Positions 16,756-25,349 of a stretch of 64,000 nt of DNA are shown piece after piece. Both the position numbers and the translations under genes were made by a program. Within the stretch, counting starts at the first letter, position 1. Each line of letters starts with the position of its first letter. Location of the stretch: the NCBI RefSeq assembly GCF_963691685.1, contig NZ_OY829290.1, forward strand, positions 3,410,001 to 3,474,000, read 5' to 3'. Source of the DNA: Thalassovita sp. Lineage in GTDB: Bacteria > Pseudomonadota > Alphaproteobacteria > Rhodobacterales > Rhodobacteraceae. The notes beneath the pieces were generated by a model that had not been told where the DNA came from, did not search any database, and was given only the letters and a program-made list of their open reading frames with translations.

Positions 16756-17586
16756 ATGAACTGGCTTGAAGAAAGTAAGATCCCGGTTGGTAAGTGGATC
16801 GCAACAGGGTTTGACTGGCTCACCGATACGTTCGGCGATCTGTTCGACACGATTGATGACATACTGAGCAACGGCATCGACGGGTTCTTGTGGCTTTTGC
16901 AAGCCCCGCCCGCCCTGGTGATCGTGGCGCTGTTTGCCGCCCTGACCTACTACCTGCAGCGCAGCTGGCCGCGCGTGGTGCTGGTCACCCTGTGCTTCCT
17001 TTACGTGCTGAACCAGGGCTATTGGGAAGAAACCACCGAAAGCCTGACACTGATCTTCTTTGCGGTGCTGTTCTGCATGGGGGTTGGCGTGCCGATCGGC
17101 ATCTACGCCGCCCACCGGCCGCGGTTTTACAGAACCATCCTGCCGGTGCTGGACATGATGCAGACCATCCCGACCTTCGTCTATCTGATCCCGATGATCG
17201 TGCTGTTTGGCATCGGCATGGTGCCCGGCCTTGTGGCGACCTTCATCTTTGTACTGCCGGCCCCGATCCGGCTGACCCAATTGGGGGTTTCGCAGGTGCC
17301 CACGGCCCTGACCGAAGCCGGCCAGGCCTTTGGTGCCACCAAGTTTCAAACCCTGTGGAAGATTGAGCTGCCCTCAGCCTTCCCACAGATCATGACCGGG
17401 CTGAACCAGACCATCATGCTGTCGCTTTCGATGGTGGTGATCGCTGCTCTTGTCGGCGCGGATGGCCTTGGGGTGCCGGTGGTGCGGGCGCTGAACACGG
17501 TGAACGCCTCACTTGGATTTGAAAGCGGGCTGGTGATTGTGGCCGTGGCCATTGCCCTTGACCGAATGCTGCGGGTGGAGCGCTGA
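16756..17586 (+). CDS. choW: Choline ABC transporter permease
   Basis: Inner-membrane permease of the proline/glycine-betaine ABC class. The protein has about six hydrophobic segments after an N-terminal amphipathic region, and the cytoplasmic coupling loop EAGQAFGATKFQTLWKIELP, the EAA motif that docks on ChoV. The 276-aa form starts at the ATG after AGGGGG; an upstream start at 16690 has no good site. The 204 bases after choX hold the hairpin and a GGGGTGTCAC direct repeat (two copies near 16699 and 16714). One base separates its stop from choV. Confidence 0.94.
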   Translation: MNWLEESKIPVGKWIATGFDWLTDTFGDLFDTIDDILSNGIDGFLWLLQAPPALVIVALFAALTYYLQRSWPRVVLVTLCFLYVLNQGYWEETTESLTLIFFAVLFCMGVGVPIGIYAAHRPRFYRTILPVLDMMQTIPTFVYLIPMIVLFGIGMVPGLVATFIFVLPAPIRLTQLGVSQVPTALTEAGQAFGATKFQTLWKIELPSAFPQIMTGLNQTIMLSLSMVVIAALVGADGLGVPVVRALNTVNASLGFESGLVIVAVAIALDRMLRVER

Positions 17587-17587
17587 T

Positions 17588-18607
17588 ATGACTGCTGTTG
17601 TTTTTGATAACGTCTCCATCGTCTTTGGCGACAATCCCGAACAGGCCCTGCCGCTGATAGACCAGGGCCAAAGCCGGTCGGAAATTCAGGCCAGCACCGG
17701 TCAGGTGCTGGGGGTGCACAATTGCTCACTCACCGTCGACAAGGGCGAAATCCTTGTTCTCATGGGGCTTTCCGGCTCCGGCAAGTCGACCTTGCTGCGT
17801 GCCGTCAACGGGTTAAACCCGGTGGCGCGCGGCAGTGTTTCGGTGGCCACCGACCATGGGTTGGTGAATATCACCGAAACGGATGAAAAGACCCTGCGCA
17901 ACGTGCGCCAGCACGATGTTGCGATGGTTTTCCAGCAGTTTGGCCTGCTGCCCTGGCGCACAGTGCGTGAAAACGTCTGGCTGGGGCTGGAACTTGCCGG
18001 CATGTCCAAGGCGGAACGTCAGGAAAAAACCGATGAGCAACTGGCGCTTGTTGGCCTGTCAGATTGGGGCGACCGCAAGGTCTCTGACCTTTCGGGCGGG
18101 ATGCAGCAGCGTGTGGGCCTGGCCCGCGCCTTTGCCACCGACGCGCCGATCCTGCTGATGGATGAGCCGTTTTCAGCCCTTGATCCGCTGATCCGCACCC
18201 GGTTGCAGGATGAGCTGCTGGAGCTGCAGGAGAAACTGCACCGCACCATCATTTTCGTCAGTCACGACCTTGATGAAGCGTTCAAGATCGGCAACCGCAT
18301 CGCCATCATGGAGGGCGGCCGCATTGTGCAATGTGGCACCCCGCAGCAGATCTTCACCGATCCGGCAACCGAATATGTCGCCGATTTCGTCGCCCATATG
18401 AACCCGCTGGGCGTTCTTTGCGCCCGTGACGTCATGGAACCCGCCAGCGGCACCCACAGCGTGGCCCTGCCGCCCGAAAGCGACATTCGTGATGTCATGG
18501 CACAGGCCCAAAACGGACCTGTAGCCGTGGTTGAAAATGGCGAGATCATCGGCCAGATCACCGCCCAGGCTGTTCTCGAAAAGCTGCTGGACCCGCGCGG
18601 CACCTGA
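17588..18607 (+). CDS. choV: Choline ABC transporter ATP-binding protein
   Basis: ATPase powering choline import. Walker A reads GLSGSGKST, the signature LSGGMQQRVGLARA and Walker B ILLMDEPFSALDPL. The N-terminal insert (EQALPLIDQGQSRSEIQAST) before Walker A and the CBS-like C-terminal region (residues about 280-339) are typical of ChoV/OpuAA proteins and may regulate transport in response to ionic strength. 339 aa. It starts one base after choW, and a hairpin follows at 18637-18665. Confidence 0.94.
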   Translation: MTAVVFDNVSIVFGDNPEQALPLIDQGQSRSEIQASTGQVLGVHNCSLTVDKGEILVLMGLSGSGKSTLLRAVNGLNPVARGSVSVATDHGLVNITETDEKTLRNVRQHDVAMVFQQFGLLPWRTVRENVWLGLELAGMSKAERQEKTDEQLALVGLSDWGDRKVSDLSGGMQQRVGLARAFATDAPILLMDEPFSALDPLIRTRLQDELLELQEKLHRTIIFVSHDLDEAFKIGNRIAIMEGGRIVQCGTPQQIFTDPATEYVADFVAHMNPLGVLCARDVMEPASGTHSVALPPESDIRDVMAQAQNGPVAVVENGEIIGQITAQAVLEKLLDPRGT

Positions 18608-18636
18608 GCCAACACAGCAGCTATTCCTAAGACAAG

Positions 18637-18665
18637 GTTCAGAGGCCCGCCCGCGGCCTCTGAAC
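18637..18665 (+). terminator. Hairpin after choV
   Basis: Perfect 11-bp stem GTTCAGAGGCC / GGCCTCTGAAC with a seven-base loop, 29 bases after the choV stop and just before the end of the convergent DMT transporter gene. No T-run, so strength is uncertain; it plausibly ends the cho operon. Confidence 0.55.
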
Positions 18666-18696
18666 GCCGCCTCAAACCCAGCTTAACTGCAAAAGG

Positions 18697-19599
18697 TTAA
18701 AGTTTGGTTGCCGGCGATGGTGGGGTCAGCCGCCGTTTCAATACGGCCTCGCGCCAGGTGATGAATGTCACTGCCCCCAGGATCACCAAACCGCCAATTA
18801 CCACCCAGATATCAAGACCTTCGTCGAAGACAAAATAGCCCAGCAACACGGCCCAAAGCAGCTGTAGAAAGGTGACCGGCTGGGTCACGGTGACCGGCGC
18901 CGCCGCAAAGGCCAGTGTCATTGTGTAATGGGCCGCGGTCGCCGCGGAGGCCACGATGAACAGCACGCCAAGACTGTAAAGATCCGGGCGCACCCAATTT
19001 GCCAGTGCCACCGGCGCAAGCCCGATGGCCACGGTGATCGACAGCATGGTGACCACAAGCGCCGGGTTCACCACATCGCTCAGGCGTTTCGCCATCAGAT
19101 AAGAGGCCCCGAAGGCCAGCGCGGCAAAAATCATCGCCCAATGGCCCGGGCTGACCTCACGCAGGCCAGGCCGCAAAATGATCAATGCACCGATCAAAGC
19201 TCCCGCAACCGCCAGCAGCCGGCGCAGGTGCAAGCGTTCGCCCAGAAACAAAGCCGCGCCCAGGGTGACGTAGATCGGCGCAAGGTAATTCATCGCGGTA
19301 ACATCAGCGATCGGGATCCGCGCCATGGCGTAAAACCACAAAGACACGCCAAAGGAATGCGCCAGACCGCGCCAGACAAACAGCCGCCAGGTGGCAACAT
19401 TGATCTGAGACAACTGACCGCGCCACAGCACCGGCACAACAAAGACAAGCCCCAGTAAATAGCGCAAAAACGAGGCTTGGGCGGCAGGCAGAGTTGTACC
19501 CAACAGCTTCACCAGCGCGGTCACACAGACAAAAAGCAGCCCGGTCACCACCATCCAGCCGATGGCTGCGCTCACTCGATTGTCTGCCCTTTCATCCAT
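18697..19599 (-). CDS. EamA-family DMT transporter
   Basis: Ten-helix drug/metabolite transporter with two EamA repeats (about residues 10-140 and 155-285). Typical features are FLRYLLGLVFVVPVL in TM2, ERLHLRRLLAVAGALIGALIILRPG after the first repeat and TWREAVLKRR at the C-terminus. The substrate is unknown; family members export amino acids, their derivatives or other metabolites. The start at 19599 (MDERAD) gives 300 aa; a longer start would overlap the adjacent argO-like gene. That gene is upstream on the same strand. Confidence 0.85.
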   Translation of the reverse strand: MDERADNRVSAAIGWMVVTGLLFVCVTALVKLLGTTLPAAQASFLRYLLGLVFVVPVLWRGQLSQINVATWRLFVWRGLAHSFGVSLWFYAMARIPIADVTAMNYLAPIYVTLGAALFLGERLHLRRLLAVAGALIGALIILRPGLREVSPGHWAMIFAALAFGASYLMAKRLSDVVNPALVVTMLSITVAIGLAPVALANWVRPDLYSLGVLFIVASAATAAHYTMTLAFAAAPVTVTQPVTFLQLLWAVLLGYFVFDEGLDIWVVIGGLVILGAVTFITWREAVLKRRLTPPSPATKL

Positions 19600-19669
19600 G
19601 CGCGCATCAAGACATGGGATCGGCAGATCCACAAGCCATATCCCTTGCGCAAAGCGATTGCAGATCTGG

Positions 19670-20263
19670 TCAGAGCAACAGGCTCGCCGCAATGGCCCAC
19701 ATCACGCAGCCGATGGCGAAGTCCAAGACCTGCCAGGCGCCTGCCCGCTCAAAGATCGGAGCAAGCAAACGCGCGCCATAGCCAAGCGCAAAAAAGAAAC
19801 AAAAGCTTGCGGTTACCGCCCCGATGCCGAATGCGACGCGATCGTCATATTGTGCCGCGATCGAGCCCAGGAGCACCACCGTGTCCAAATAGACGTGCGG
19901 ATTGGCCCAGGTGAAGACCAGACAGGTCGCCAGCGCGATCCAGAGGCCACCAGCGCTGCTATCGCCGCCTTGCATGTTGCCCTGCCCCCTCCAGGCAGAA
20001 AGAAAGGCCTTTGCGCCATAAAACAGCAGGAACGCTGCGCCCCCAAATCGCATCACGCCCTCCAGCCAAGGAAGCCGCTCCACCAGCACACCAAACCCCG
20101 CGACACCAATTGCGATCAGCACAGCGTCACTTATCGCGCAGACCAGCACGATCGGCAGCACGTGCTGCCGCAGAATTCCCTGGCGCAGCACAAATGCGTT
20201 TTGCGCCCCAATCGCCACAATCAGGGACAGCCCCAGCCCAAAGCCCGCAAACATCGCCGTCAT
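19670..20263 (-). CDS. LysE/ArgO-family amino-acid exporter
   Basis: Inner-membrane exporter of 197 residues with the LysE signature LSLIVAIGAQNAFVLRQG at the N-terminus and the conserved TWANPHVYLDTVVLLGSI segment. Six hydrophobic segments. It probably exports basic amino acids such as arginine or lysine, as ArgO and LysE do. It is divergently arranged with an ArgP/LysG-type regulator, the classical pairing for this exporter, and shares with it an 87-base regulatory gap containing an inverted repeat. Confidence 0.9.
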   Translation of the reverse strand: MTAMFAGFGLGLSLIVAIGAQNAFVLRQGILRQHVLPIVLVCAISDAVLIAIGVAGFGVLVERLPWLEGVMRFGGAAFLLFYGAKAFLSAWRGQGNMQGGDSSAGGLWIALATCLVFTWANPHVYLDTVVLLGSIAAQYDDRVAFGIGAVTASFCFFFALGYGARLLAPIFERAGAWQVLDFAIGCVMWAIAASLLL

Positions 20264-20289
20264 AGTTCACCTCATAAGTCTTAAATTTT

Positions 20290-20315
20290 GACTAACGCCG
20301 CGGGATTGGTTAGTC
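20290..20315. promoter_or_regulatory. Inverted repeat between argO-like and argP-like genes
   Basis: GACTAAC and GTTAGTC lie 12 bases apart (20290-20296 and 20309-20315), with imperfect flanking symmetry CTTAAAT / GATTTAAAG. Position and size suit a LysR-type regulator controlling the divergent exporter. Binding by the adjacent regulator is inferred. Confidence 0.55.
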
Positions 20316-20350
20316 GATTTAAAGTTTCTCAAATTGGATTAGAAATTCTT

Positions 20351-21238
20351 ATGCTGGATTATACCCAACTTGAAACACTCGCCGCCGTCTTGCGCCATGG
20401 CAGTTTTGATCTGGCAGCGGCGCAGTTGAACATCACCCAGTCTGCGGTGTCTCAACGTATTCGCCAGCTGGAGGAACACGTTGGCGCACCCTTGATCCAA
20501 CGCGGCAGCCCCTGCACCGGGACAGATACCGGCAACCGCCTGGCCCGGCACCTACAAGAGGTGGCTTTGCTGGAAGCCCGGGTCACGGGCAAAGCAGCGG
20601 GGGCAGCCGCCAGGATGCGCATTGCGGTCAATGCCGACAGCCTGGCCACTTGGGTTCTTGCCGCATTGGCCCGGGTTCCTGATCACCTCTACGATGTGGT
20701 GGTGGACGATCAGGATCACTCCGCCGAATGGCTGAAACGGGGCGAAGTGAGCGCTGCGATCACGTCAGTCGCCAATCCGCCTCGCGGATGTGAGTCCATT
20801 CCGTTGGGTGCGATGCGTTATGTGGCCTCAGCCAGCCCAAAATACGTGCAGAAATACTTCAAAAACGGTGTGGACAAGTCGAGCATCGAGGCAGCTCCGT
20901 CCTTGGTTTTCAACAGAAAAGATAAGCTACAAGATACTTGGATAAAACAAAATTTAAGAGTTATCCACAGCACTAAATCTCATCAAATTCCATCCACACA
21001 AGGGTTTGTCGAAGCCGCCCGGCTGGGTCTGGGGTGGGGCATGAATCCACATGGGCTTGTGGATCATTTTTTGGTCTCGGGCGAGCTTGTTCGGCTGCGC
21101 GAAGGCAGCGATCTGCATGTGTCACTCTTTTGGCAGCACTCACGCCTGTTTTCGGACATGCTGTCGCCGTTGACTGATGCCATCAGGGCTGTTGCCAAAG
21201 AAAACTTGGAAAATGTGGATAAATTGACAAACCATTAA
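20351..21238 (+). CDS. ArgP/LysG-like LysR-family regulator
   Basis: LysR regulator of 295 aa with an N-terminal winged helix (LAAAQLNITQSAVSQRIRQLEE, residues about 19-45) and an effector domain. Length, the motif PLIQRGSPC and the neighbour argO point to ArgP (also called IciA), which responds to basic amino acids and switches on the exporter. The 3' third is unusually AT-rich (from about 20910) and contains a perfect DnaA box at 20961 and another spanning 21214-21222, so coding and origin-like signals overlap here. Confidence 0.87.
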   Translation: MLDYTQLETLAAVLRHGSFDLAAAQLNITQSAVSQRIRQLEEHVGAPLIQRGSPCTGTDTGNRLARHLQEVALLEARVTGKAAGAAARMRIAVNADSLATWVLAALARVPDHLYDVVVDDQDHSAEWLKRGEVSAAITSVANPPRGCESIPLGAMRYVASASPKYVQKYFKNGVDKSSIEAAPSLVFNRKDKLQDTWIKQNLRVIHSTKSHQIPSTQGFVEAARLGLGWGMNPHGLVDHFLVSGELVRLREGSDLHVSLFWQHSRLFSDMLSPLTDAIRAVAKENLENVDKLTNH

Positions 21239-21368
21239 GCACCTAAATTAAAACAATAAAAAATACTTACACACAGCTTTATCCACAGCATTGTGTGAAT
21301 AAATTTTGCCATCTCAGAAAATCCTCAGATTTATCTACAGGCCAAAAGTTATCCACATTTTATCCACA
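20961..21368. other. DnaA-box cluster, candidate replication origin or DnaA reservoir
   Basis: Perfect matches to the E. coli-type box TTATNCACA lie at 20961-20969 (+), 21214-21222 (-), 21279-21287 (+), 21294-21302 (-), 21349-21357 (+) and 21360-21368 (+); TTATCTACA at 21331-21339 is one base off. Five of the six fall within 155 bases. The surrounding sequence is AT-rich, including runs near 21235-21270 that could melt. No protein-coding gene explains the spacer. Candidate oriC, a datA-like titration site, or a DnaA-regulated promoter region; the first is not proven. Confidence 0.6.
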
Positions 21369-21724
21369 GAACTTACCCGGGACAACTAATTGACGTGTCT
21401 AGATTGAAGTCCAGTTGCTCTTGGCGCGAAGGTTGCAGGGTCCTTACCCCCTAATGAACCGCGTTTATTCGTTGTCAGCCGCCATCGCAATCCGGTTCAC
21501 GGAACGTTTCAAATGCGCAAAAGCAGTTCCGTCGCAGATATCATTATTAGACAAGCCAGCGCATCGTAGAGAGAAAACAGGGTCGATAAATGAGTCATTT
21601 AGGCTAGCGGCCTCACCAGACCGCAAGCCGCATAAGCGCCACGGAAGTTTCCTCCCCTGCGCCAAACGGAAAAAGGCGGCGCAATAAGCGCCGCCTTTCC
21701 CTCAATGTCTGAAGCTGAGCGCGC
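21239..21724. other. Intergenic region of 486 bases, no gene
   Basis: It holds the densest part of the DnaA-box cluster (to 21368). From about 21415 to 21660 there is an open frame with no family match and poor composition, which I do not consider a gene. The yebC terminator lies at 21672-21698. Confidence 0.6.
21672..21698 (-). terminator. Terminator of yebC
   Basis: Perfect 11-bp stem AAAGGCGGCGC / GCGCCGCCTTT with a five-base loop. Read on the minus strand it is followed by a T-run (the complement of AAAAA at 21670-21674), 27 bases after the yebC stop. Canonical rho-independent form. Confidence 0.85.
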
Positions 21725-22465
21725 TTAGAGCTGCTCCATAACTTCATCCGAGGCTTCGAAGTTCGTGGTCACGCGCTGAACGTCATCATCGTCTTCCAGC
21801 GCATCCACCAGCTTCATCAGCTTCTGCATGCCTTCGAGATCCAATTCGGTGGTGGTGGTGGGTTTCCAAACCAGTTTGGTCGATTCAGATTCCCCCAGCT
21901 CTGCTTCCAAAGCGCCGGACACTTCGTGCAGATCACTGTCTGCACAGTAAATCAGGTGGCCCTCTTCCGAGCTTTCCACATCCTCAGCGCCCGCCTCAAT
22001 CGCGGCCATCATCACGGTGTCCGCATCGCCTGCATCGGCGGTGTAGGTCACTTCGCCTTTACGGTCGAACATGAAGCCAACGGAGCCGGTTTCACCCAGG
22101 TTGCCGCCGTTTTTGGTGAAGGTGGAGCGTACGGTGGAGGCGGTGCGGTTCCGGTTGTCGGTCATCGCTTCCACGATCACCGCCACGCCGTTCGGGCCAT
22201 AGCCTTCGTAGCGGATTTCTTCGTAATCGTCGCCTTCACCCGCCGCCGATTTCTTGATCGCGCGTTCAATCACATCCTTGGGGACGGACTGGCTCTTGGC
22301 TTCTTTTACGGCCAGGCGCAGGCGCGGGTTCTTTTCCGGATCAGGGTCGCCCATTTTTGCAGCGACGGTGATTTCTTTCGACAGCTTCGAAAACAGCTTG
22401 GACCGCGCGGCGTCCTGGCGGCCTTTGCGGTGCTGAATGTTTGCCCATTTTGAGTGGCCAGCCAT
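21725..22465 (-). CDS. yebC: YebC/PmpR-family protein
   Basis: Starts with the family signature MAGHSKWANIQHRKGRQDAA and is 246 aa, the usual size. Further conserved segments are YEGYGPNGVAVIVEAMTDNRNRT and GNLGETGSVGFMF. YebC proteins have been described as transcriptional regulators (PmpR type) and, more recently, as factors relieving ribosome stalling at proline-rich stretches; which applies here is unknown. Single gene with its own terminator; the ruvCAB genes that accompany yebC in many bacteria are not next to it. Confidence 0.95.
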   Translation of the reverse strand: MAGHSKWANIQHRKGRQDAARSKLFSKLSKEITVAAKMGDPDPEKNPRLRLAVKEAKSQSVPKDVIERAIKKSAAGEGDDYEEIRYEGYGPNGVAVIVEAMTDNRNRTASTVRSTFTKNGGNLGETGSVGFMFDRKGEVTYTADAGDADTVMMAAIEAGAEDVESSEEGHLIYCADSDLHEVSGALEAELGESESTKLVWKPTTTTELDLEGMQKLMKLVDALEDDDDVQRVTTNFEASDEVMEQL

Positions 22466-22604
22466 GGCACCCTCCGTTCGTATTGTCCTGTTTGGACCGA
22501 TCTATAAAGGAGCGGCGCAGGGGGCTGCAAGCCTGCCACCGCTTCAATCCCGCGAAAGCGTGCTCAGAACGCCTTATTTTCCTGAATATTGCGGCAGGGT
22601 CACG

Positions 22605-24383
22605 TCAAAGCGGCCAAATCACCGGGATCAGCGCCGAGGCCAAGAGCCCCATCGTGAGGTTGAGCGGCACGCCAACCCGCAGAAAATCGGTGAACTTATA
22701 GCCGCCGGGACCGTAAACCAGCATGTTTGTCTGATAGCCGATCGGCGTGGCAAAGCTGCAGGAGGCTGCGACCATCACGGCAATCACCAACGGGCGCGGA
22801 TCGATGCCCATGGCGCCGGCCAGGCCAATCGCGATCGGGGTGACCACAACGGCAACCGCGTTATTTGACACCATTTCGGTTAACACCGACGTCAAAAGGT
22901 AAATGGCCCAGACGATCAGGAAGGGCGGCAATTGACCCAGCCAGGGTGCAATCGCATCGACAATTAAGGCAACAGCGCCAGTGTGTTGTAGGGAAGCACC
23001 GATGGCCAGCATGGCAAAGATCAGGGCCAGCAACCGGCCCTCAATAAAGGTAAACGCCTCCTCGCTGTCGATGCAGCGGCTGACAAGCACCAGCGCCACG
23101 CCAATGACCGACAGATGGAACAGCGGCGCGACGCCCAGAGCGGCAAGCCCAACGATTGCAAGCAACGTGGCCACCGCCAGCGGGGCATGCCCTCGGCGGT
23201 AGGCTTTGACGGATGGCTGCGTAACGTCAACCATATCCATGTCGGAGGCCAGGCGCTGCACATCTTCGGGCGCGCCTTCTAGCAGCAGCGTGTCGCCGAC
23301 GCGCACCACCTGTTCATCCAACTGGCCGCTGATATTCTGGTTCCGCCGGTGCAGCGCCAGCGGGTAAACACCATAACGGCGACGCAGACGCATGGATCCC
23401 AGCGCGCGGCCCACCATTTTGCAGCCCGGCGTGATCAGCACCTCCACCGTTGAGGTTTCCACGGCGCCGACCTGATCCAATCGTTTCAGGCTTTTGTTGC
23501 GCTGCAAGCTCAACAGTTCGGTCATCTGGGTGCGCAGCACCACGCGGTCGCCAACCTGCAGAACCACATCTTTCATATTGCGTCGCAGCGACCGGTCCCC
23601 GCGCACCACGTCAATCAGGCGCACCCCTTCGCGTTTGAACAGCTGCACCCCGGCAACTTCGCGGCCAATCAAGTTGGATTCAGGGGGAATCACGGCCTCG
23701 GTAAAGAACTTCATTTTGGAGCGATCTGACAGCATCGAGGCCATCGTCGTCCGCTCCGGTAGCATCTTACGGCCAAAGAAATACAGGTAGGTCATCCCCC
23801 AAGCGACCAGCACCACGGCCAGCGGCGTGATCTCAAAAATCCCAAACCCCTCAAGGCCTTGACTGCGCGCGACCCCATCCACCAACAGGTTGGTTGAGGT
23901 GCCGATCAGGGTCAATGTCCCCCCAATGATCGCGCCGTAGCTGAGCGGGATCAGCATCTTTGAGGCTGAAACCCCCATGGTCCGCCCCAGCTGCACAAAC
24001 ACCGGGATCATCACAACCACAACCGGGGTGTTGTTCATGATGGCCGAGGCCAGAACCACAAAGGCCATCAGAACCACGATCGCCAATTTCGGGTTCGTGC
24101 GGCCGGCCCGATCCGCCAGGTTGGTGAATGCCGCCAGGGCGCCAGTGCGCACCAAGGCCCCCATAACGATGAACATCGTCGCGATGGTCCAGGGCGCGGG
24201 GTTGGACAAGACATCCAGCGCAGTTTCATAGGGCAAGAGTCCCAGCGCCAGCAACACCGCAACGCCGAAAATGGCCACAACTTCGGTGGGGAATATCTCT
24301 TTGACAAACAGGGCAAACATGCCCAGCACCACGCAGAGGCTCAACACCGCTTGGCCGGTCTGCGACAGCTCCATCAACGCCAT
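22605..24383 (-). CDS. SLC13-family permease with RCK_C domains
   Basis: Inner-membrane anion symporter of 592 aa. Two hydrophobic bundles (about residues 10-200 and 400-590) flank a cytoplasmic part with two TrkA-C/RCK_C-like modules (around 205-300 and 310-395; for example VLQVGDRVVLRTQMTELLSL and VVRVGDTLLLEGAPEDVQRL). The motif MNNTPVVVVMIPVFVQLG and the later SNNAVAVVVTPIAIGLA are the paired substrate motifs of the CitMHS/SLC13 group. Likely substrates are sulfate or dicarboxylates; sequence alone does not decide. It stands upstream of yebC without close coupling. Confidence 0.87.
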   Translation of the reverse strand: MALMELSQTGQAVLSLCVVLGMFALFVKEIFPTEVVAIFGVAVLLALGLLPYETALDVLSNPAPWTIATMFIVMGALVRTGALAAFTNLADRAGRTNPKLAIVVLMAFVVLASAIMNNTPVVVVMIPVFVQLGRTMGVSASKMLIPLSYGAIIGGTLTLIGTSTNLLVDGVARSQGLEGFGIFEITPLAVVLVAWGMTYLYFFGRKMLPERTTMASMLSDRSKMKFFTEAVIPPESNLIGREVAGVQLFKREGVRLIDVVRGDRSLRRNMKDVVLQVGDRVVLRTQMTELLSLQRNKSLKRLDQVGAVETSTVEVLITPGCKMVGRALGSMRLRRRYGVYPLALHRRNQNISGQLDEQVVRVGDTLLLEGAPEDVQRLASDMDMVDVTQPSVKAYRRGHAPLAVATLLAIVGLAALGVAPLFHLSVIGVALVLVSRCIDSEEAFTFIEGRLLALIFAMLAIGASLQHTGAVALIVDAIAPWLGQLPPFLIVWAIYLLTSVLTEMVSNNAVAVVVTPIAIGLAGAMGIDPRPLVIAVMVAASCSFATPIGYQTNMLVYGPGGYKFTDFLRVGVPLNLTMGLLASALIPVIWPL

Positions 24384-24403
24384 ATACTTCGCCCGAACTT
24401 AGG

Positions 24404-25330
24404 TCATTCCCCTTTAGTGTGGCGCAGGGGCGCAGCGGCAACAAGAGGGATCTGCTTTCGCGGCTGCACGAAGAAGACCCCCAGTAACATCAATGCCATA
24501 GCCCCCCAGAAAGAACTGGCGTAACTTTCCCCAAGGATAGCCATAGCCCAGAAGATGCCAAAGCCGGTCACCAGATAGGCCACTTGTGAGGCAAAAACCG
24601 CCCCGGCCCGCCCCACCAGCCAGACGTAGCCCGTGTACACAAGCGCATGGATCATCGCGGAGGCCACCAGCGCCAGATCGGGCAGCGCGTAAGGCGGTGC
24701 AGGGCTGATCCACTGCCCTGTCCCGATTGCCAAAGGCAAGGCGATTGCTGCCCCGAGCAACGAGGCGAGGAACAGCAATTCGACCGGCGACAGACCGCCG
24801 GTGCCCCATTTTGCGACGCCATTGCCCTCCAACCCATAGCAGATCGGGGCGATCACAGCCAAAGGCAACAGGGCCAACATCGCCGCATCTGGCAATGCCT
24901 CTCCGGGCAGGACCAGCAGGGCCACAGCCAGGGCGCCAAGGCTCAGCCCCAGAAACTTGCGCCCGCTGAACTGTTCATTGCCCATGACAAGCGCCAAAGG
25001 AAAGGCACATATCGGCACCAGCGAGAGCAGTAATGCCAGAATGCCCGCAGGCAGGTCTATTGCCGCGCGATAGCTGGCTGCGTTGGGCACGATCGTCCCG
25101 ATCAACGCCACAAACAGTGCCATGCGCAATTGCGCCCGCCCCAGTTTTGGCCAGCTGCCACACCTCCAACAGATCGCGCCAAGGATCAGTGACGTGATCA
25201 CCAACTGCCAATATATCAACCCAAATGGCGCATAGCCGCCGCTGACGGCGATCTTTGCCAGAACCGAGTTCAGGCCCCATCCTGCACCAAGAACCGCTAA
25301 GAAAAGGTAAAGACCGAGGGGATTTTTCAC
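24404..25330 (-). CDS. EamA-family DMT transporter
   Basis: A second ten-helix drug/metabolite transporter in the window (308 aa), not closely similar to the one at 18.7 kb. The first EamA repeat starts FLAVLGAGWGLNSVLAKIAV; the second half contains IHALVYTGYVWLVGRAGAVFASQ and ends with LMLLGVFFVQPRK. Substrate unknown. It is 20 bases upstream of the SLC13 gene on the same strand and 19 bases after the YmdB-like gene, so the three may be co-transcribed. Confidence 0.82.
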   Translation of the reverse strand: MKNPLGLYLFLAVLGAGWGLNSVLAKIAVSGGYAPFGLIYWQLVITSLILGAICWRCGSWPKLGRAQLRMALFVALIGTIVPNAASYRAAIDLPAGILALLLSLVPICAFPLALVMGNEQFSGRKFLGLSLGALAVALLVLPGEALPDAAMLALLPLAVIAPICYGLEGNGVAKWGTGGLSPVELLFLASLLGAAIALPLAIGTGQWISPAPPYALPDLALVASAMIHALVYTGYVWLVGRAGAVFASQVAYLVTGFGIFWAMAILGESYASSFWGAMALMLLGVFFVQPRKQIPLVAAAPLRHTKGE

Positions 25331-25349
25331 GTGTCAGCTCATCTTGCGG

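Noticed and set aside
20351..21238. The idea that the ArgP-like regulator (historically IciA, inhibitor of chromosome initiation) is functionally tied to the adjacent DnaA-box cluster
   Set aside because: The proximity is suggestive, but ArgP has an established role with the adjacent exporter and the link rests only on an old name.
21415..21687. 90-residue frame downstream of the DnaA boxes
   Set aside because: No ribosome site, no family, end lies in the yebC terminator.
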